From Clostridia bacterium (GTDB lineage: Bacteria; Bacillota; Clostridia; RGIG6154): a stretch of 57,283 nt of DNA. The notes beneath the pieces were generated by a model. The model saw only the letters and a list, made by a program, of their open reading frames with translations, was not told the origin of the DNA and did no database searches. The DNA lies in contig JAGAJK010000077.1 in the NCBI GenBank assembly GCA_017626145.1, positions 189,077 through 246,359 on the forward strand, in the 5' to 3' direction. The position numbers were made by a program, and so were the translations under genes. Position 1 is the first letter of the stretch, and every line of letters starts with the position of its first letter. This document shows, one piece after another, positions 26,766 to 36,641 of the stretch.

Positions 26766-27581
26766 ATGAATGTATTTGATATGCTGATTTCGACTCCTTT
26801 AGGTTATATTATCAGCTTTATTTATTCTTTTGTTCAAAATTATGGTTTTACAATTATTCTCTTCACAATAGTTGTAAAGATTTTGTTGGCACCATTAATG
26901 GTTAAACAACAGAAATCTATGGTTCAGATGCAAAAATTGCAACCCGAACTTCAAAAATTGCAGAAGAAATATGCTAACGACAAAGATCGTCTTAATCAGG
27001 AAACGGTTAAACTTTATCAGGACCATAAAGTTAATCCTGCAGGAGGTTGTTTACCATTATTAATTCAACTTCCAATTATCATAGGTTTATATAATGTTAT
27101 CCAAAGTCCTGTAAAGTATATAATGCATATCGGAGCTGAAAACATTCAGAAAATAATCAAGCTTATCGGATTTACAGGAAAAGATCAGATTGGCCTTGCA
27201 ACTGCTATGGCAGAAAATACCGAATTGATACTTGAAAAACTGAGTATTTCATTCAATCCTATTAATTTCGAGTTTTTTGGTTTGAATTTAGCTGATAAGC
27301 CTGAATTTTCTACATTTAATTTACTTTGGATTATTCCGGCTCTTTCGGCACTGACTGCGTATATTTCTTCGTACGTTTCTGCTAAAATATCCGGAAACAC
27401 TCAACAAAATGAACAGATGAAATCAATGAATATTGTTATGCCTTTGATGTCTGCATATTTTTGTTTTATTTTACCTGCAGGTGTAGGTCTTTATTGGATT
27501 ATGAGTAATGTTATGCAGATGATTCTGCAATGCATTATTACTGTTATTATTAAGAAAAAAGAGGAGAATACAAATGCCTAA
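26766..27581 (+). CDS. yidC: YidC/Oxa1 family membrane protein insertase
   Basis: The 271-residue insertase places membrane proteins with or without SecYEG. It has the five-helix Oxa1 core: helix 1 with FTIVVKILLAPLMVKQQ, the cytosolic coiled coil (MQKLQPELQKLQKKYANDKD), and NPAGGCLPLLIQLPIIIGLY. A lysine stands in the membrane groove where B. subtilis SpoIIIJ has its key arginine. I see no lipoprotein cysteine. I preferred the ATG at 26766 because AAAGGA lies just upstream; the ATG at 26751 would overlap that site. Confidence 0.95.
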   Translation: MNVFDMLISTPLGYIISFIYSFVQNYGFTIILFTIVVKILLAPLMVKQQKSMVQMQKLQPELQKLQKKYANDKDRLNQETVKLYQDHKVNPAGGCLPLLIQLPIIIGLYNVIQSPVKYIMHIGAENIQKIIKLIGFTGKDQIGLATAMAENTELILEKLSISFNPINFEFFGLNLADKPEFSTFNLLWIIPALSALTAYISSYVSAKISGNTQQNEQMKSMNIVMPLMSAYFCFILPAGVGLYWIMSNVMQMILQCIITVIIKKKEENTNA

Positions 27582-28203
27582 TATTGAAGTTACAGCAAAA
27601 ACACTCGAAGAAGCAAAAAGCCTGGCTGCTCAGAAATTGGGTGTGTCAGTTGATGATATATTATATGAAATACTTGAAAATGCAACTAACGGTATTTTTG
27701 GTATCGGTGCAAAGCCTTGCAAGATTTCTGCATGGACTGAAGATGTCGAAACTGATAAAGCTTCAGAATTTTTAAATAAAATTCTTCCACTTATGGGAGT
27801 AGATGCTGAAGTTGAAGTGAAAAGTGGTGAAAATAACTCTATTGATGTTAATATTGCCGGTGAAAAGATGGGCGTAGTAATTGGCAGACGTGGAGAAACT
27901 CTTGATGCTCTTCAGTATCTTACCAGTGTTATTGTTAACAAAAATAGTGACGACTATATCAAGGTTACTGTTGATACGGAAAATTATAGAGCAAAAAGAA
28001 CTGAAACGCTCGAGAAACTTGCTAATAAAGTTGCAGACAAAGTTATCAGAAACGGTCGAAATATGACTTTAGAGCCAATGAATCCTTTTGAAAGAAGGAT
28101 TATTCATTCTGCGCTTCAGTCAAATGATGAAATTACTACTTATAGTGTAGGTGAAGAGCCTAACAGAAAAGTAGTGGTATCTTTAGCTAATAAGACAAGA
28201 TAA
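27574..28203 (+). CDS. khpB: RNA-binding protein KhpB (Jag)
   Basis: The 209-residue protein has the three usual parts: a Jag N-terminal domain (residues 1-50, IEVTAKTLEEAKSLAAQKLG), a KH domain (about 80-145, GVVIGRRGETLDALQYLT) and an R3H domain at the C-terminus (MNPFERRIIHSALQSN). It binds RNA and affects cell elongation and division in streptococci. It overlaps the yidC stop by 8 bases, as expected for the SpoIIIJ-Jag pair. Confidence 0.96.
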   Translation: MPNIEVTAKTLEEAKSLAAQKLGVSVDDILYEILENATNGIFGIGAKPCKISAWTEDVETDKASEFLNKILPLMGVDAEVEVKSGENNSIDVNIAGEKMGVVIGRRGETLDALQYLTSVIVNKNSDDYIKVTVDTENYRAKRTETLEKLANKVADKVIRNGRNMTLEPMNPFERRIIHSALQSNDEITTYSVGEEPNRKVVVSLANKTR

Positions 28204-28216
28204 TAGGAGTGTATTC

Positions 28217-29560
28217 GTGAGTACTATAGCAGCAATTTCAACTCCACACGGAAGTGGTGGTATTGCCGTTATCAGAATAAGCGGAGATGAGGCGTTTTGT
28301 ATTGCTGATAAATTTTTTGTTTCAGGCAAGACAAAACGTCTTTTTGATGCTAAAGCTAATACGGCAATGTATGGGAAAATCATAGATAATAATGGTAATA
28401 CTTTTGATTATGGTATTGCTACTGTTTTTCGTTCTCCTCATTCTTATACAGGTGAGGATATAGTTGAGATATCCTGTCACGGCGGCATACATATTGCAAA
28501 AAAAGTGCTTAAACGTGCCATTGAATGTGGTGCCCAGATGGCGGTCAGGGGAGAATTTACCAAAAGAGCATTTTTAAACGGAAAACTTGACCTTTCTCAG
28601 GCAGAAGGTGTAATTGACTTAATTAATTCACAATCTGAAAAAGGTGCTGAAAATGCCGTCTTCCAAATGGAAGGCAGATTATCATCAAATATAAATGAAA
28701 TGCGAGAAGATTTAATAAAGCTTGCGGCTCATCTTCAGGCAATGATTGATTTTCCTGATGAAGGTATTGATGAATTATCTGATGATGATATTGCTGATTC
28801 ACTTCAGGTTATTCTTAAAAAAGTTGACAAATTAATTTCTACAGCGGATTATGGTAAAATTATTAAAGAAGGTCTTCCGGTGGCAGTAATAGGGAAACCT
28901 AACGTTGGTAAGTCTTCTTTGCTAAATTGCCTGTCCGGTGTAGATAAAGCTATTGTAACAGATGTAGCAGGAACAACTCGTGACGTTGTTGAAGAATACA
29001 TTAACATAGACGGTCTTATGTTGAAATTGATGGATACGGCAGGAATACATAAGACTGATGATATTGTGGAAAAAATAGGCGTTGAAAGAAGTTTGAAAGC
29101 AGCTCAGGATGCTTCACTTATTCTTGCTGTTTTTGATTTGTCGCGTGCTTTTGATAATGAGGATGAGGAAATATTATCTCAAATACAGAAGAAAAACGCT
29201 TTGATTGTTTTAAATAAATGTGATAAACAACTTGAAAAAACACCTATAGAAGGTATCAGAATTTCTGCAACAACAGGTGAAGGATTAGATGTTCTTATAG
29301 ATGAGATTAAAAATATTGCCGAGGAAATTAAAGGAGATTATGAAGGTGATATTATCACTAACGAAAGGCATTTTGAATGTCTATCGAGATGTAAAGAGAG
29401 TTTGTTGAATGCTTATAATTCTATAACAAGTGGTATGCCATTTGATTTAATTAGTATTGATGTTCAAGAATCACTCGAAGCATTAGGCGAAATTGTCGGT
29501 CTTACTGTTTCAGAGGAAATTGTTGATAGAATTTTTAGTAGTTTTTGTGTTGGCAAATGA
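28217..29560 (+). CDS. mnmE: tRNA modification GTPase MnmE
   Basis: MnmE works with MnmG to install the cmnm5/nm5 group on U34 of certain tRNAs. The 447-residue protein has an N-terminal folate-binding domain, a helical domain, and an inserted GTPase near residues 215-375 with GKPNVGKSSLLNCL, VAGTTRD, DTAGIH and LNKCD. The C-terminus is FCVGK, with the functional cysteine. The start is GTG at 28217, preceded by TAGGAG. It is followed by its partner mnmG after 21 bases. Confidence 0.97.
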   Translation: MSTIAAISTPHGSGGIAVIRISGDEAFCIADKFFVSGKTKRLFDAKANTAMYGKIIDNNGNTFDYGIATVFRSPHSYTGEDIVEISCHGGIHIAKKVLKRAIECGAQMAVRGEFTKRAFLNGKLDLSQAEGVIDLINSQSEKGAENAVFQMEGRLSSNINEMREDLIKLAAHLQAMIDFPDEGIDELSDDDIADSLQVILKKVDKLISTADYGKIIKEGLPVAVIGKPNVGKSSLLNCLSGVDKAIVTDVAGTTRDVVEEYINIDGLMLKLMDTAGIHKTDDIVEKIGVERSLKAAQDASLILAVFDLSRAFDNEDEEILSQIQKKNALIVLNKCDKQLEKTPIEGIRISATTGEGLDVLIDEIKNIAEEIKGDYEGDIITNERHFECLSRCKESLLNAYNSITSGMPFDLISIDVQESLEALGEIVGLTVSEEIVDRIFSSFCVGK

Positions 29561-29581
29561 TAGAAAGGGTTTGATATTTGT

Positions 29582-31474
29582 ATGTCATATTTTGCAGGTA
29601 GTTATGATGTTGCTGTAATTGGCGCAGGCCATGCAGGAATTGAAGCAGCATTAGCAAGTGCCAGAATGGGGCTTAAAACTATAATTTTTGCAATTAACCT
29701 GGATACTGTGGGGAATATGCCATGCAATCCAAGTATCGGAGGTACTGCGAAAGGTCATCTTGTGCGTGAAATAGACGCATTAGGTGGCGAAATGGGTAAA
29801 GCCGCAGATAAGACATTTTTGCAATCTAAAATTTTAAATAAAGGAAAAGGTCCGGCTGTATATTCATTGAGAGTGCAGAGTGATCGAAGACGTTATCAGG
29901 AATATATGAAACATGTTCTTGAAACAGAGCCTAATTTGCACTTAAGACAAGCAGAAATTACCGACATAGGTTTTAGTGATAAAAGAGTATGTTCTGTAAC
30001 AACACACGTAGGCGCTACTTTTGAGGTTAAAGCTGCAATAATAGCTTCAGGAACCTTCCTTAAAGGAAGAATTATTATCGGAGATGTAAATTATGAGAGC
30101 GGTCCTGATGGCTTGTTCCCGGCTCGTGGTCTTTCAGATTGTCTTAGAAATCAAGGAATTAAACTTATGAGATTCAAAACAGGTACGCCGGCACGTGTTC
30201 TTTCATCATCACTAAATTTCGATTTAATGGAAAAACAGGATGGTGACAGTGATATACATCCATTTTCTTTTGATACAGATGATGTGGGTGAAAATAAAGC
30301 TTACTGTTATATGACCTATACGAACACGGAGACTCATAAAGTTATAATGGATAATATTCATCGTTCACCTTTATACAGTGGTGTTATAGAAGGTGTGGGT
30401 CCGAGATATTGTCCGTCTATTGAAGATAAGGTAATGCGTTTTAAAGATAAGGAAAGACACCAGATCTTTATAGAGCCTATGGGAGCAGATACCGAAGAGA
30501 TGTACGTGCAGGGTATGTCATCAAGCTTACCGGAAGACGTTCAGATCAAAATGCTGCGTACAATCAAAGGTCTTGAAAATGTCATAATGACAAGAACAGC
30601 TTATGCTATTGAATATGATTGCATTGAGCCCACACAGCTTGAGCCTACTCTTGAATTCAAAGAAATTTCGGGACTTTATGGAGCTGGTCAATTCAATGGT
30701 AGTTCAGGATATGAAGAGGCTGCAGCTCAGGGAATTGTTGCAGGTATAAATGCTGCATTAAAAATTAAAGGTGAAGAGAAAATGATTCTTACGAGGAGCT
30801 CATCGTATATTGGAACATTGATTGATGATTTGGTTACTAAAGGTACAAAAGAGCCATATAGAATGATGACTTCCCGTTCTGAATATCGCTTACTTCTAAG
30901 ACAGGATAATGCTGATATGAGAATGATGCCTATAGGTCATAGAGTAGGTTTGGTTTCAGATGAACGTTACAGTAATATGCTGAGAAAGCAGGAACGAATT
31001 GAGAACGAAATTTTAAGACTATCTGAAAAAATTGCTTCTCCCAAACGTGTAAATGACTTGTTAAAAGAAATGAATTCTACGGAAATTAAAACCGGAGTAA
31101 AATTTATTGAACTTATCAGAAGGCCGGAAATTACGTATGACTGCTTACTGACTGTTGATGATGACAGACCAGCCTTAACTAAATATGAAGCTGAAGAAGT
31201 TGAAATTCAGATAAAGTATGAAGGTTACATAAAACGACAGCTTTCACAAGTTTCACAATTTGCTAAAATGGAGAAGAAAAAATTACCTTCGGACATTGAT
31301 TATAATTCTATTAAGGGTCTTAGAATTGAAGCAAGGCAAAAGCTTGATGCTATAAGACCGATGTCTCTTGGTCAGGCTTCAAGAATCACAGGAGTGTCAC
31401 CTGCCGATATAAGTGTACTTATAATTTATCTTGAGCAATTAAATAATCAAAGAAAGCAGGATGAAAATGCTTAA
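29582..31474 (+). CDS. mnmG: tRNA uridine-5-carboxymethylaminomethyl modification enzyme MnmG
   Basis: The 630-residue FAD enzyme partners MnmE. The FAD-binding [19 protein letters not shown] lies near residue 12. Family blocks [21 protein letters not shown] and [10 protein letters not shown] follow, and a C-terminal helical domain ends with [28 protein letters not shown] precedes the ATG. The stop overlaps the start of rsmG. Confidence 0.98.
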   Translation: MSYFAGSYDVAVIGAGHAGIEAALASARMGLKTIIFAINLDTVGNMPCNPSIGGTAKGHLVREIDALGGEMGKAADKTFLQSKILNKGKGPAVYSLRVQSDRRRYQEYMKHVLETEPNLHLRQAEITDIGFSDKRVCSVTTHVGATFEVKAAIIASGTFLKGRIIIGDVNYESGPDGLFPARGLSDCLRNQGIKLMRFKTGTPARVLSSSLNFDLMEKQDGDSDIHPFSFDTDDVGENKAYCYMTYTNTETHKVIMDNIHRSPLYSGVIEGVGPRYCPSIEDKVMRFKDKERHQIFIEPMGADTEEMYVQGMSSSLPEDVQIKMLRTIKGLENVIMTRTAYAIEYDCIEPTQLEPTLEFKEISGLYGAGQFNGSSGYEEAAAQGIVAGINAALKIKGEEKMILTRSSSYIGTLIDDLVTKGTKEPYRMMTSRSEYRLLLRQDNADMRMMPIGHRVGLVSDERYSNMLRKQERIENEILRLSEKIASPKRVNDLLKEMNSTEIKTGVKFIELIRRPEITYDCLLTVDDDRPALTKYEAEEVEIQIKYEGYIKRQLSQVSQFAKMEKKKLPSDIDYNSIKGLRIEARQKLDAIRPMSLGQASRITGVSPADISVLIIYLEQLNNQRKQDENA

Positions 31475-32165
31475 ATCAGGTTTCAGTAAAATAGGAATTG
31501 AACTTAATGATTTGCAAGTTGAACAATTTGAGGTTTACTATAAGCTTTTGTGCGAATGGAATGAAAAATTTAATTTGACGGCTATAACCGAAAAAGAAGA
31601 TGTATACTTAAAACATTTTATTGATAGTGGTATATGTCTTTGCCATGAAGATATTAATGGAAAAGTTATAGATGTAGGTACAGGTGCCGGATTTCCCGGA
31701 ATGGTTATAAAAATCTTAAAGCCTGATATTGATCTTACGTTGCTTGATTCTCTTAATAAGAGGATTGATTTTTTGAAGTGTGTAGGGGATAATCTTGGGT
31801 TTAAAGATATAACATATATACACTCTCGTGCGGAGGATGGCGGAAAAGACAAAAATTTACGTGAAACGTTTGATTTTGCTGTTGCAAGAGCCGTTGCTAA
31901 CCTTTCCACATTGAGTGAATATTGCATGCCATTTGTTAAGATTAACGGAACATTTCTCTCTATGAAGGGGCCTGATGCATATGCTGAAATTGAGGCAGCT
32001 ACAACTGCTGTTCATAAGTTAGGTGGAGAAGTTTCAGGGCATACAGTTTATAATTTACCCGATTCCGATATTAATCATTCAATTATTTCAATAAAAAAAA
32101 TACGACAAACTCCATCATGCTATCCAAGAAAAGCGGGTAAACCGTCAAAAGAACCGTTGAAATAG
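31467..32165 (+). CDS. rsmG: 16S rRNA (guanine527-N7)-methyltransferase
   Basis: The 232-residue SAM-dependent methyltransferase modifies G527 of 16S rRNA. The motif-I loop is [17 protein letters not shown] near residue 68, followed by [12 protein letters not shown] and [19 protein letters not shown]. Two ATGs, at 31461 and 31467, overlap the mnmG end. I chose 31467, which is 7 bases from AGCAGG. A terminator overlaps the stop, so the rnpA-to-rsmG transcript ends here. Confidence 0.96.
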   Translation: MLKSGFSKIGIELNDLQVEQFEVYYKLLCEWNEKFNLTAITEKEDVYLKHFIDSGICLCHEDINGKVIDVGTGAGFPGMVIKILKPDIDLTLLDSLNKRIDFLKCVGDNLGFKDITYIHSRAEDGGKDKNLRETFDFAVARAVANLSTLSEYCMPFVKINGTFLSMKGPDAYAEIEAATTAVHKLGGEVSGHTVYNLPDSDINHSIISIKKIRQTPSCYPRKAGKPSKEPLK

Positions 32166-32177
32166 CGGTTCTTTTGT
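32147..32177 (+). terminator. Terminator of rsmG
   Basis: A 10-bp perfect stem (32147-32156 with 32166-32175) with T-rich right arm, overlapping the rsmG stop codon. Confidence 0.75.
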
Positions 32178-32279
32178 TATTTTTGATAATATTTTATCAA
32201 CCGAAATATGTTTCAAAAAATCACAATATATTGTATAATTGTTTATAGAAATAACGATATATACGAAAGGGAGATAAAA

Positions 32280-33107
32280 ATGTATCAGCAGAACTTAAAT
32301 GAAGAAATAATAAATAGTGTAATTCAGGTTAGTATAGATAAAATTTCTTTAAATCCATATCAGCCTAGAAAAAATTTTGAACCTGTAGCAATTAGTGAGC
32401 TTGCTCAGAGTATACGTGAGTTTGGTGTTATTCAACCGGTTACTGTGCGTAAAAACTGTATTGGAGGATTTGAATTGATTTCAGGAGAAAGACGTCTTAA
32501 GGCATCAAAAATAGCGGGGATGAAAACAATTCCTTGTATCGTAATAGATGCAAATGAAAATGATTCAGCCGTAATAGCACTTCTGGAGAATTTACAAAGA
32601 GCGGACTTATCTTTTTTAGAGGAAGCAGATGCTTTATCACATCTGGTTCAAGAACACCAATATACGCAGGAACAGCTTGCAATGAGACTTGGTAAAAGTC
32701 AGTCTGCCATTGCGAATAAACTTAGATTACTACGGTTATCCCCGAATGTAAAAAAAATAATAACTGACAATCATTTAACAGAACGTCATGCAAGAGCACT
32801 TCTTAGAATACAAGATGAAAATTTACAAACTAAGCTTTTAAAAATAATTTGTGAAAATCATTATAATGTTGTACAGACAGATGAATTAGTTGACAGAACT
32901 GTTGAAAAAATTACTTCACAAAACAATAAATTCAGAGGTAAAATCAAAGGTGCTGTTCATCTGAGAGTGTTTGTTAACACCATTAATAAAGCGGTGGATG
33001 CTATAAAAAAATCCGGAGTTAAAGTAGAAACTTCAAAGAACGAGCACGAAGATTTTATTGAATATCTTATAAAAATTCCTAAAAGAACAGAAGAAATAAA
33101 TATTTGA
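32280..33107 (+). CDS. noc: ParB-family nucleoid occlusion protein Noc
   Basis: A 275-residue ParB/Noc protein. The N-terminal CTP-binding domain has NPYQPRKNF and SGERRLKASKIAG. The central HTH has LAMRLGKSQSAIANKLRLLR and LTERHARALLRI. The C-terminal part (LRVFVNTINKAVDAIKKSGV then DFIEYLIKIPKR) matches Noc better than ParB, and position after rsmG is also that of noc. Noc blocks septum formation over DNA. The start is the ATG at 32280 with AAAGGGAG. This N-terminus lacks an obvious amphipathic membrane helix such as that of B. subtilis Noc. Confidence 0.88.
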   Translation: MYQQNLNEEIINSVIQVSIDKISLNPYQPRKNFEPVAISELAQSIREFGVIQPVTVRKNCIGGFELISGERRLKASKIAGMKTIPCIVIDANENDSAVIALLENLQRADLSFLEEADALSHLVQEHQYTQEQLAMRLGKSQSAIANKLRLLRLSPNVKKIITDNHLTERHARALLRIQDENLQTKLLKIICENHYNVVQTDELVDRTVEKITSQNNKFRGKIKGAVHLRVFVNTINKAVDAIKKSGVKVETSKNEHEDFIEYLIKIPKRTEEINI

Positions 33108-33136
33108 TTGCAGAAAGTATAAATTTGTGGTACAAT
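33108..33136 (+). promoter_or_regulatory. Promoter of the apbE operon
   Basis: TTGCAG (33108-33113), 17 bases, TACAAT (33131-33136), starting at the last base of noc. The predicted transcript would meet the hairpin at 33157-33181 almost at once. Confidence 0.5.
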
Positions 33137-33156
33137 TATACTGTAATGTTAGTTTT

Positions 33157-33181
33157 AAGACGGGCATTGCCTGTCTTTTTT
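33157..33181 (+). terminator. Terminator of noc or leader hairpin of apbE
   Basis: An 8-bp stem with one G-T pair (33157-33164 with 33170-33177) followed by six Ts. The apbE ribosome binding site starts 3 bases after the T run. Confidence 0.65.
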
Positions 33182-33195
33182 ATTAGGAGGAAAAT

Positions 33196-34182
33196 TTGAG
33201 AAAAAGTTTAATTTTGATCATCTCGTTTATCTTGATTTTATCGGTTATTGTATATAATAACTATTTTCTTGAAAGTGAAGTTACAGTATATGCTATGGAT
33301 ACTGTTATGAAAATTAAAATTAGAGGTAATCAGGATGTTCTGAATGATGTTGAAAAATTACTATATGATATTGATTTTAAGTTTAATGCTTACAATAGCA
33401 AAAGCTATATTTACAAATTAAATGAAGGAGCGATAAAAGAAGTACCTGATGATGTTGCTCGGTTAATAGAGTTTTCATTGAAGATGTGTTATGAAACTGA
33501 TGGGAATTTTAATATTGCTCTTAAGGAGTTAAAGGACTTATGGAATCTGTCTGGTGAAAACCCTCGTATTCCAACTGATGAGGAAATAGGTAATGCTCTT
33601 AAAAGCAGTGATTTTTCAAAAATCATTGTTAAAAATAATATTGTTGAACTTAACGGAGCAAAAATAGATTTAGGTGGTGTTGTGAAGGGGTATGCCGCTG
33701 ATTGTGTTGTAGCTTTGCTTAAAACTAAGGGTATAAAGGAAGCGATTATTGATTTAGGTGGAAATGTTTATTCTTACAGCGATAATAATGATATTACTGT
33801 GGGTATTCAGAAACCATTTTCACAAAGAGGGGATGTAGTTTGCACAACTGCTGTTAATGATAAAGCAGTGGTTTCATCGGGTACATATGAAAGATACTTT
33901 GAACAGGATGGCAAGATATTTCATCATATTTTTGATCCTTGTTCGGGGTATCCATCTGATAATTATATAGAGTCTGTTACGGTTATTGGTAGAAGTTCTG
34001 CGGAATGTGATATTTATTCGACTGCACTATTAGTTATGGGTAAAGAGAAGGCAAAAGAATTCTATATAAATCATCCTGAATACGAATTTTTAATAATCAG
34101 TAAAGGTGTTTTATATAAAACACCCGGATTGAATATTAATCTAATTGACTCTGATTTTGAGGTTAACGATATTTTAAAATAG
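33196..34182 (+). CDS. apbE: FAD:protein FMN transferase (ApbE)
   Basis: ApbE attaches FMN covalently to threonines of target proteins such as RnfD and RnfG. The 328-residue protein has an N-terminal membrane anchor (residues 4-24, no lipobox cysteine), then AMDTVMKIKI, the flavin-binding KIDLGGVVKGYAADCV near residue 155, and VVSSGTYERYFEQDG followed by HHIFDPCSGYP. The start is TTG at 33196, 5 bases after AGGAGG. The Rnf operon in this window, about 12 kb away, encodes its expected substrates. Confidence 0.94.
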   Translation: MRKSLILIISFILILSVIVYNNYFLESEVTVYAMDTVMKIKIRGNQDVLNDVEKLLYDIDFKFNAYNSKSYIYKLNEGAIKEVPDDVARLIEFSLKMCYETDGNFNIALKELKDLWNLSGENPRIPTDEEIGNALKSSDFSKIIVKNNIVELNGAKIDLGGVVKGYAADCVVALLKTKGIKEAIIDLGGNVYSYSDNNDITVGIQKPFSQRGDVVCTTAVNDKAVVSSGTYERYFEQDGKIFHHIFDPCSGYPSDNYIESVTVIGRSSAECDIYSTALLVMGKEKAKEFYINHPEYEFLIISKGVLYKTPGLNINLIDSDFEVNDILK

Positions 34183-34203
34183 AAAGTAAAGAAAGTGAAT
34201 TAT

Positions 34204-35433
34204 ATGACTCAGGAATTTAAAAATATGATGCACCTTTTGGGATGTGCTTCGTTAGGAAGTACTTTGAACTGCGATATTACAAGCGATTACGATGTTATTC
34301 TTGAAAAAGCAAGAGAGCAGGGGATATTTCATCTTGTTTTTGCTTCTTTAAAACTTTTACATAAAAAAGGTGAAATTAAACTTGATAATTATGAAAAAAT
34401 CAATTCACAGGTAATGATTTCATGTAATAGAAATGCTTGTAAAATAGCGGCATTTAATGAAGTTATCAAAGAATTTGAAAACAGAAAAATTTCTTATGCA
34501 GTTCTTAAAGGTGATACATTGTCTACATTATATAAATTTCCGGCAATGCGTATTTCCGGCGATATCGATATTCTTGTGGATGAAGATCGTGAATCCGATG
34601 TACTTAAGATAATGTCTGAATTCGGCTTTTCATATTCTCCTCGAAGTAAATCGGCTAACCACACTGAATGCAGGCATCCTGTAATTGGTCTTGTTGAGGT
34701 TCATATTTCTTTATACTATGATTTTATGACATCAGTTTGGTTTAACGGACATAGAGCTGAAGAAAACTTCAGAAAAGTTAAGTTGTCTGATGATAATGAA
34801 TGTTTTACATTAAGTATCAACGACGGATACGTGTATCTCATTTTACATGCCGTCAAACATTTTTTATCAAACGGACTTACATTAAAACAAATAATGGACA
34901 TTGTTTTGTATACTGCAAATTATTTCAAAGATATCGATTTTGTCAATGCAGATAAATTGTTTACTAAATTGAAATATAAAAAGTTTGTAGATTGTTTATA
35001 TTATATCGGACAAAAATACTGGGGAATTAATCTGTTTAACATCGATAACCATTTGGATATAGTCTGCGAAGAAATTCTCAGCGATTGCGAAAACAGCGGT
35101 GCTTTCGGTATAAAAAAGTCGATGGGAGACTTTTATGAATTGTATAATGAAATAAAATTAAAAGAAAAAGGAAGTATTGATTTCGTTAGACATATGACTA
35201 AATGGAGACGTGATAATCTCAAAGATTATTTATCTTTAACAAAGCGTTCTATGAATGAAAAATATCCGCATCTTGGTGTTTGGCGGGCAAGAATTACTCA
35301 TTTAAAAAATGTATTACACAAAATGATTAAGCAAAGGAAAAAGATTCATCAGTTTGTTAAATACAAGCCTATTGCTGATGAAATAAAAGGTACTGAACGT
35401 ATGAAACTTATAAAGGACTTGGATATGATATGA
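34204..35433 (+). CDS. Uncharacterised nucleotidyltransferase-fold protein (PF14907-like)
   Basis: The 409-residue protein resembles the uncharacterised nucleotidyltransferase family NTP_transf_5. The core is near residues 95-130: ISYAVLKGDTLSTLYKF, then MRISGDIDILVDEDRESDVL, where the spaced acidic residues (D-I-D-I) are the likely metal ligands. HTECRHPVIGLVEVHISLYY and ILHAVKHFL follow. The family has no agreed function. It sits 21 bases after apbE, and its end overlaps the MFS gene by four bases. The start is uncertain between GTG 34195 and ATG 34204. Confidence 0.75.
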   Translation: MTQEFKNMMHLLGCASLGSTLNCDITSDYDVILEKAREQGIFHLVFASLKLLHKKGEIKLDNYEKINSQVMISCNRNACKIAAFNEVIKEFENRKISYAVLKGDTLSTLYKFPAMRISGDIDILVDEDRESDVLKIMSEFGFSYSPRSKSANHTECRHPVIGLVEVHISLYYDFMTSVWFNGHRAEENFRKVKLSDDNECFTLSINDGYVYLILHAVKHFLSNGLTLKQIMDIVLYTANYFKDIDFVNADKLFTKLKYKKFVDCLYYIGQKYWGINLFNIDNHLDIVCEEILSDCENSGAFGIKKSMGDFYELYNEIKLKEKGSIDFVRHMTKWRRDNLKDYLSLTKRSMNEKYPHLGVWRARITHLKNVLHKMIKQRKKIHQFVKYKPIADEIKGTERMKLIKDLDMI

Positions 35434-36620
35434 AAAATAGATTGAGTTATAATCATACAGTAGCCGCATGCAGTATAAGTTATGCTGTGCAAGCTATTGT
35501 AAATAATTATGCACCACTTTTGTTTGTGACATATAATAAAGTTTATAACATTTCATTGGAAAAAATAGCACTACTGATTACTGTGAATTTTTTAACGCAG
35601 CTTGCGATTGATTTGTTGTCAGCTTTATTTGCTGATAAAATCGGATACAGACGGTTGATTTTAATGGCACATATATTTTCAATTGTCGGTTTTTGGAGTC
35701 TTTCTATTTTACCGGAATTGATAGAACCTTTCGCCGGTTTATTGATAAGTGTTATGATATATGGAATTGGTGGAGGATTACTTGAAGTTTTAATAAGTCC
35801 TGTTGTTGAGGCAGGTCCCAGTGAAAAGAAATCTTCTGTTATGAGTTTTTTGCACTCTTTTTATTCTTGGGGACAACTTATTGTTGTATTACTTTCTACC
35901 TTGTTTTTTAGCATTTTTGGAATAGAAAACAGAGCATATCTCACTATTATATGGACGATTATTCCAATTTTAAATATGATTTATTTCTGTTTTGTTCCAA
36001 TAAACACTCTTGAAGATAAAAAACATGGAATGTCTGTTACAGAGCTTTTAAAAGATAAAGTTTTTTATCAGATGCTAATTCTTATGATTTGTTCAGGAGC
36101 TTGTGAACTTGGAATGAGTCAGTGGGCTTCAGCCTTTGCTGAATCAGGGTTAAATGTTACTAAAACTATTGGTGATATATTAGGGCCTTGTATGTTTGCT
36201 TTATTTATGGGTTGCTCAAGACTGTTTTATTCAATTAAAGGAAACGGCTTTGATTTGGAAAAATACACCTTGTTCTCTGCAATTTTATGCATGGTTGGGT
36301 ATTTTGTTGCTTCACTTTCTGAAAATCCGTTGATTGCACTTTCAGGTTGTGCTATTTGTGGTTTTTCCGTCGGAGTAATGTGGCCGGGAACTTACGTTAT
36401 TGCTCATAAAAAGATTCCTAAGGGTGGCACAGCTTTGTTTGCTTTACTAGCTTTGGCTGGTGACGCCGGATGTACTGCAGGTCCCACATTTATAGGATTC
36501 ATTTCCGGCGCTTTTAATGATAATCTCAGAGTAGGTATTTTTTTCGGAAGTATTTTTTCCGTTATAATGATAATTTTATTATTTAAAAGTCTTTATTTTA
36601 AGCACAAATCTACTATTTGA
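35430..36620 (+). CDS. MFS transporter
   Basis: The 396-residue protein has twelve predicted helices in two halves, a loop-2/3 motif (SALFADKIGYRRLILMAHI) typical of the major facilitator superfamily, and GDAGCTAGPTFIGFISGAF near the C-terminus as in sugar-permease-like members. The substrate is unknown. Its ATG overlaps the stop of the nucleotidyltransferase gene (ATGA), so the two are translationally coupled and probably act together. Confidence 0.88.
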   Translation: MKNRLSYNHTVAACSISYAVQAIVNNYAPLLFVTYNKVYNISLEKIALLITVNFLTQLAIDLLSALFADKIGYRRLILMAHIFSIVGFWSLSILPELIEPFAGLLISVMIYGIGGGLLEVLISPVVEAGPSEKKSSVMSFLHSFYSWGQLIVVLLSTLFFSIFGIENRAYLTIIWTIIPILNMIYFCFVPINTLEDKKHGMSVTELLKDKVFYQMLILMICSGACELGMSQWASAFAESGLNVTKTIGDILGPCMFALFMGCSRLFYSIKGNGFDLEKYTLFSAILCMVGYFVASLSENPLIALSGCAICGFSVGVMWPGTYVIAHKKIPKGGTALFALLALAGDAGCTAGPTFIGFISGAFNDNLRVGIFFGSIFSVIMIILLFKSLYFKHKSTI

Positions 36621-36641
36621 TGCAAAAATATACAAGAATGA

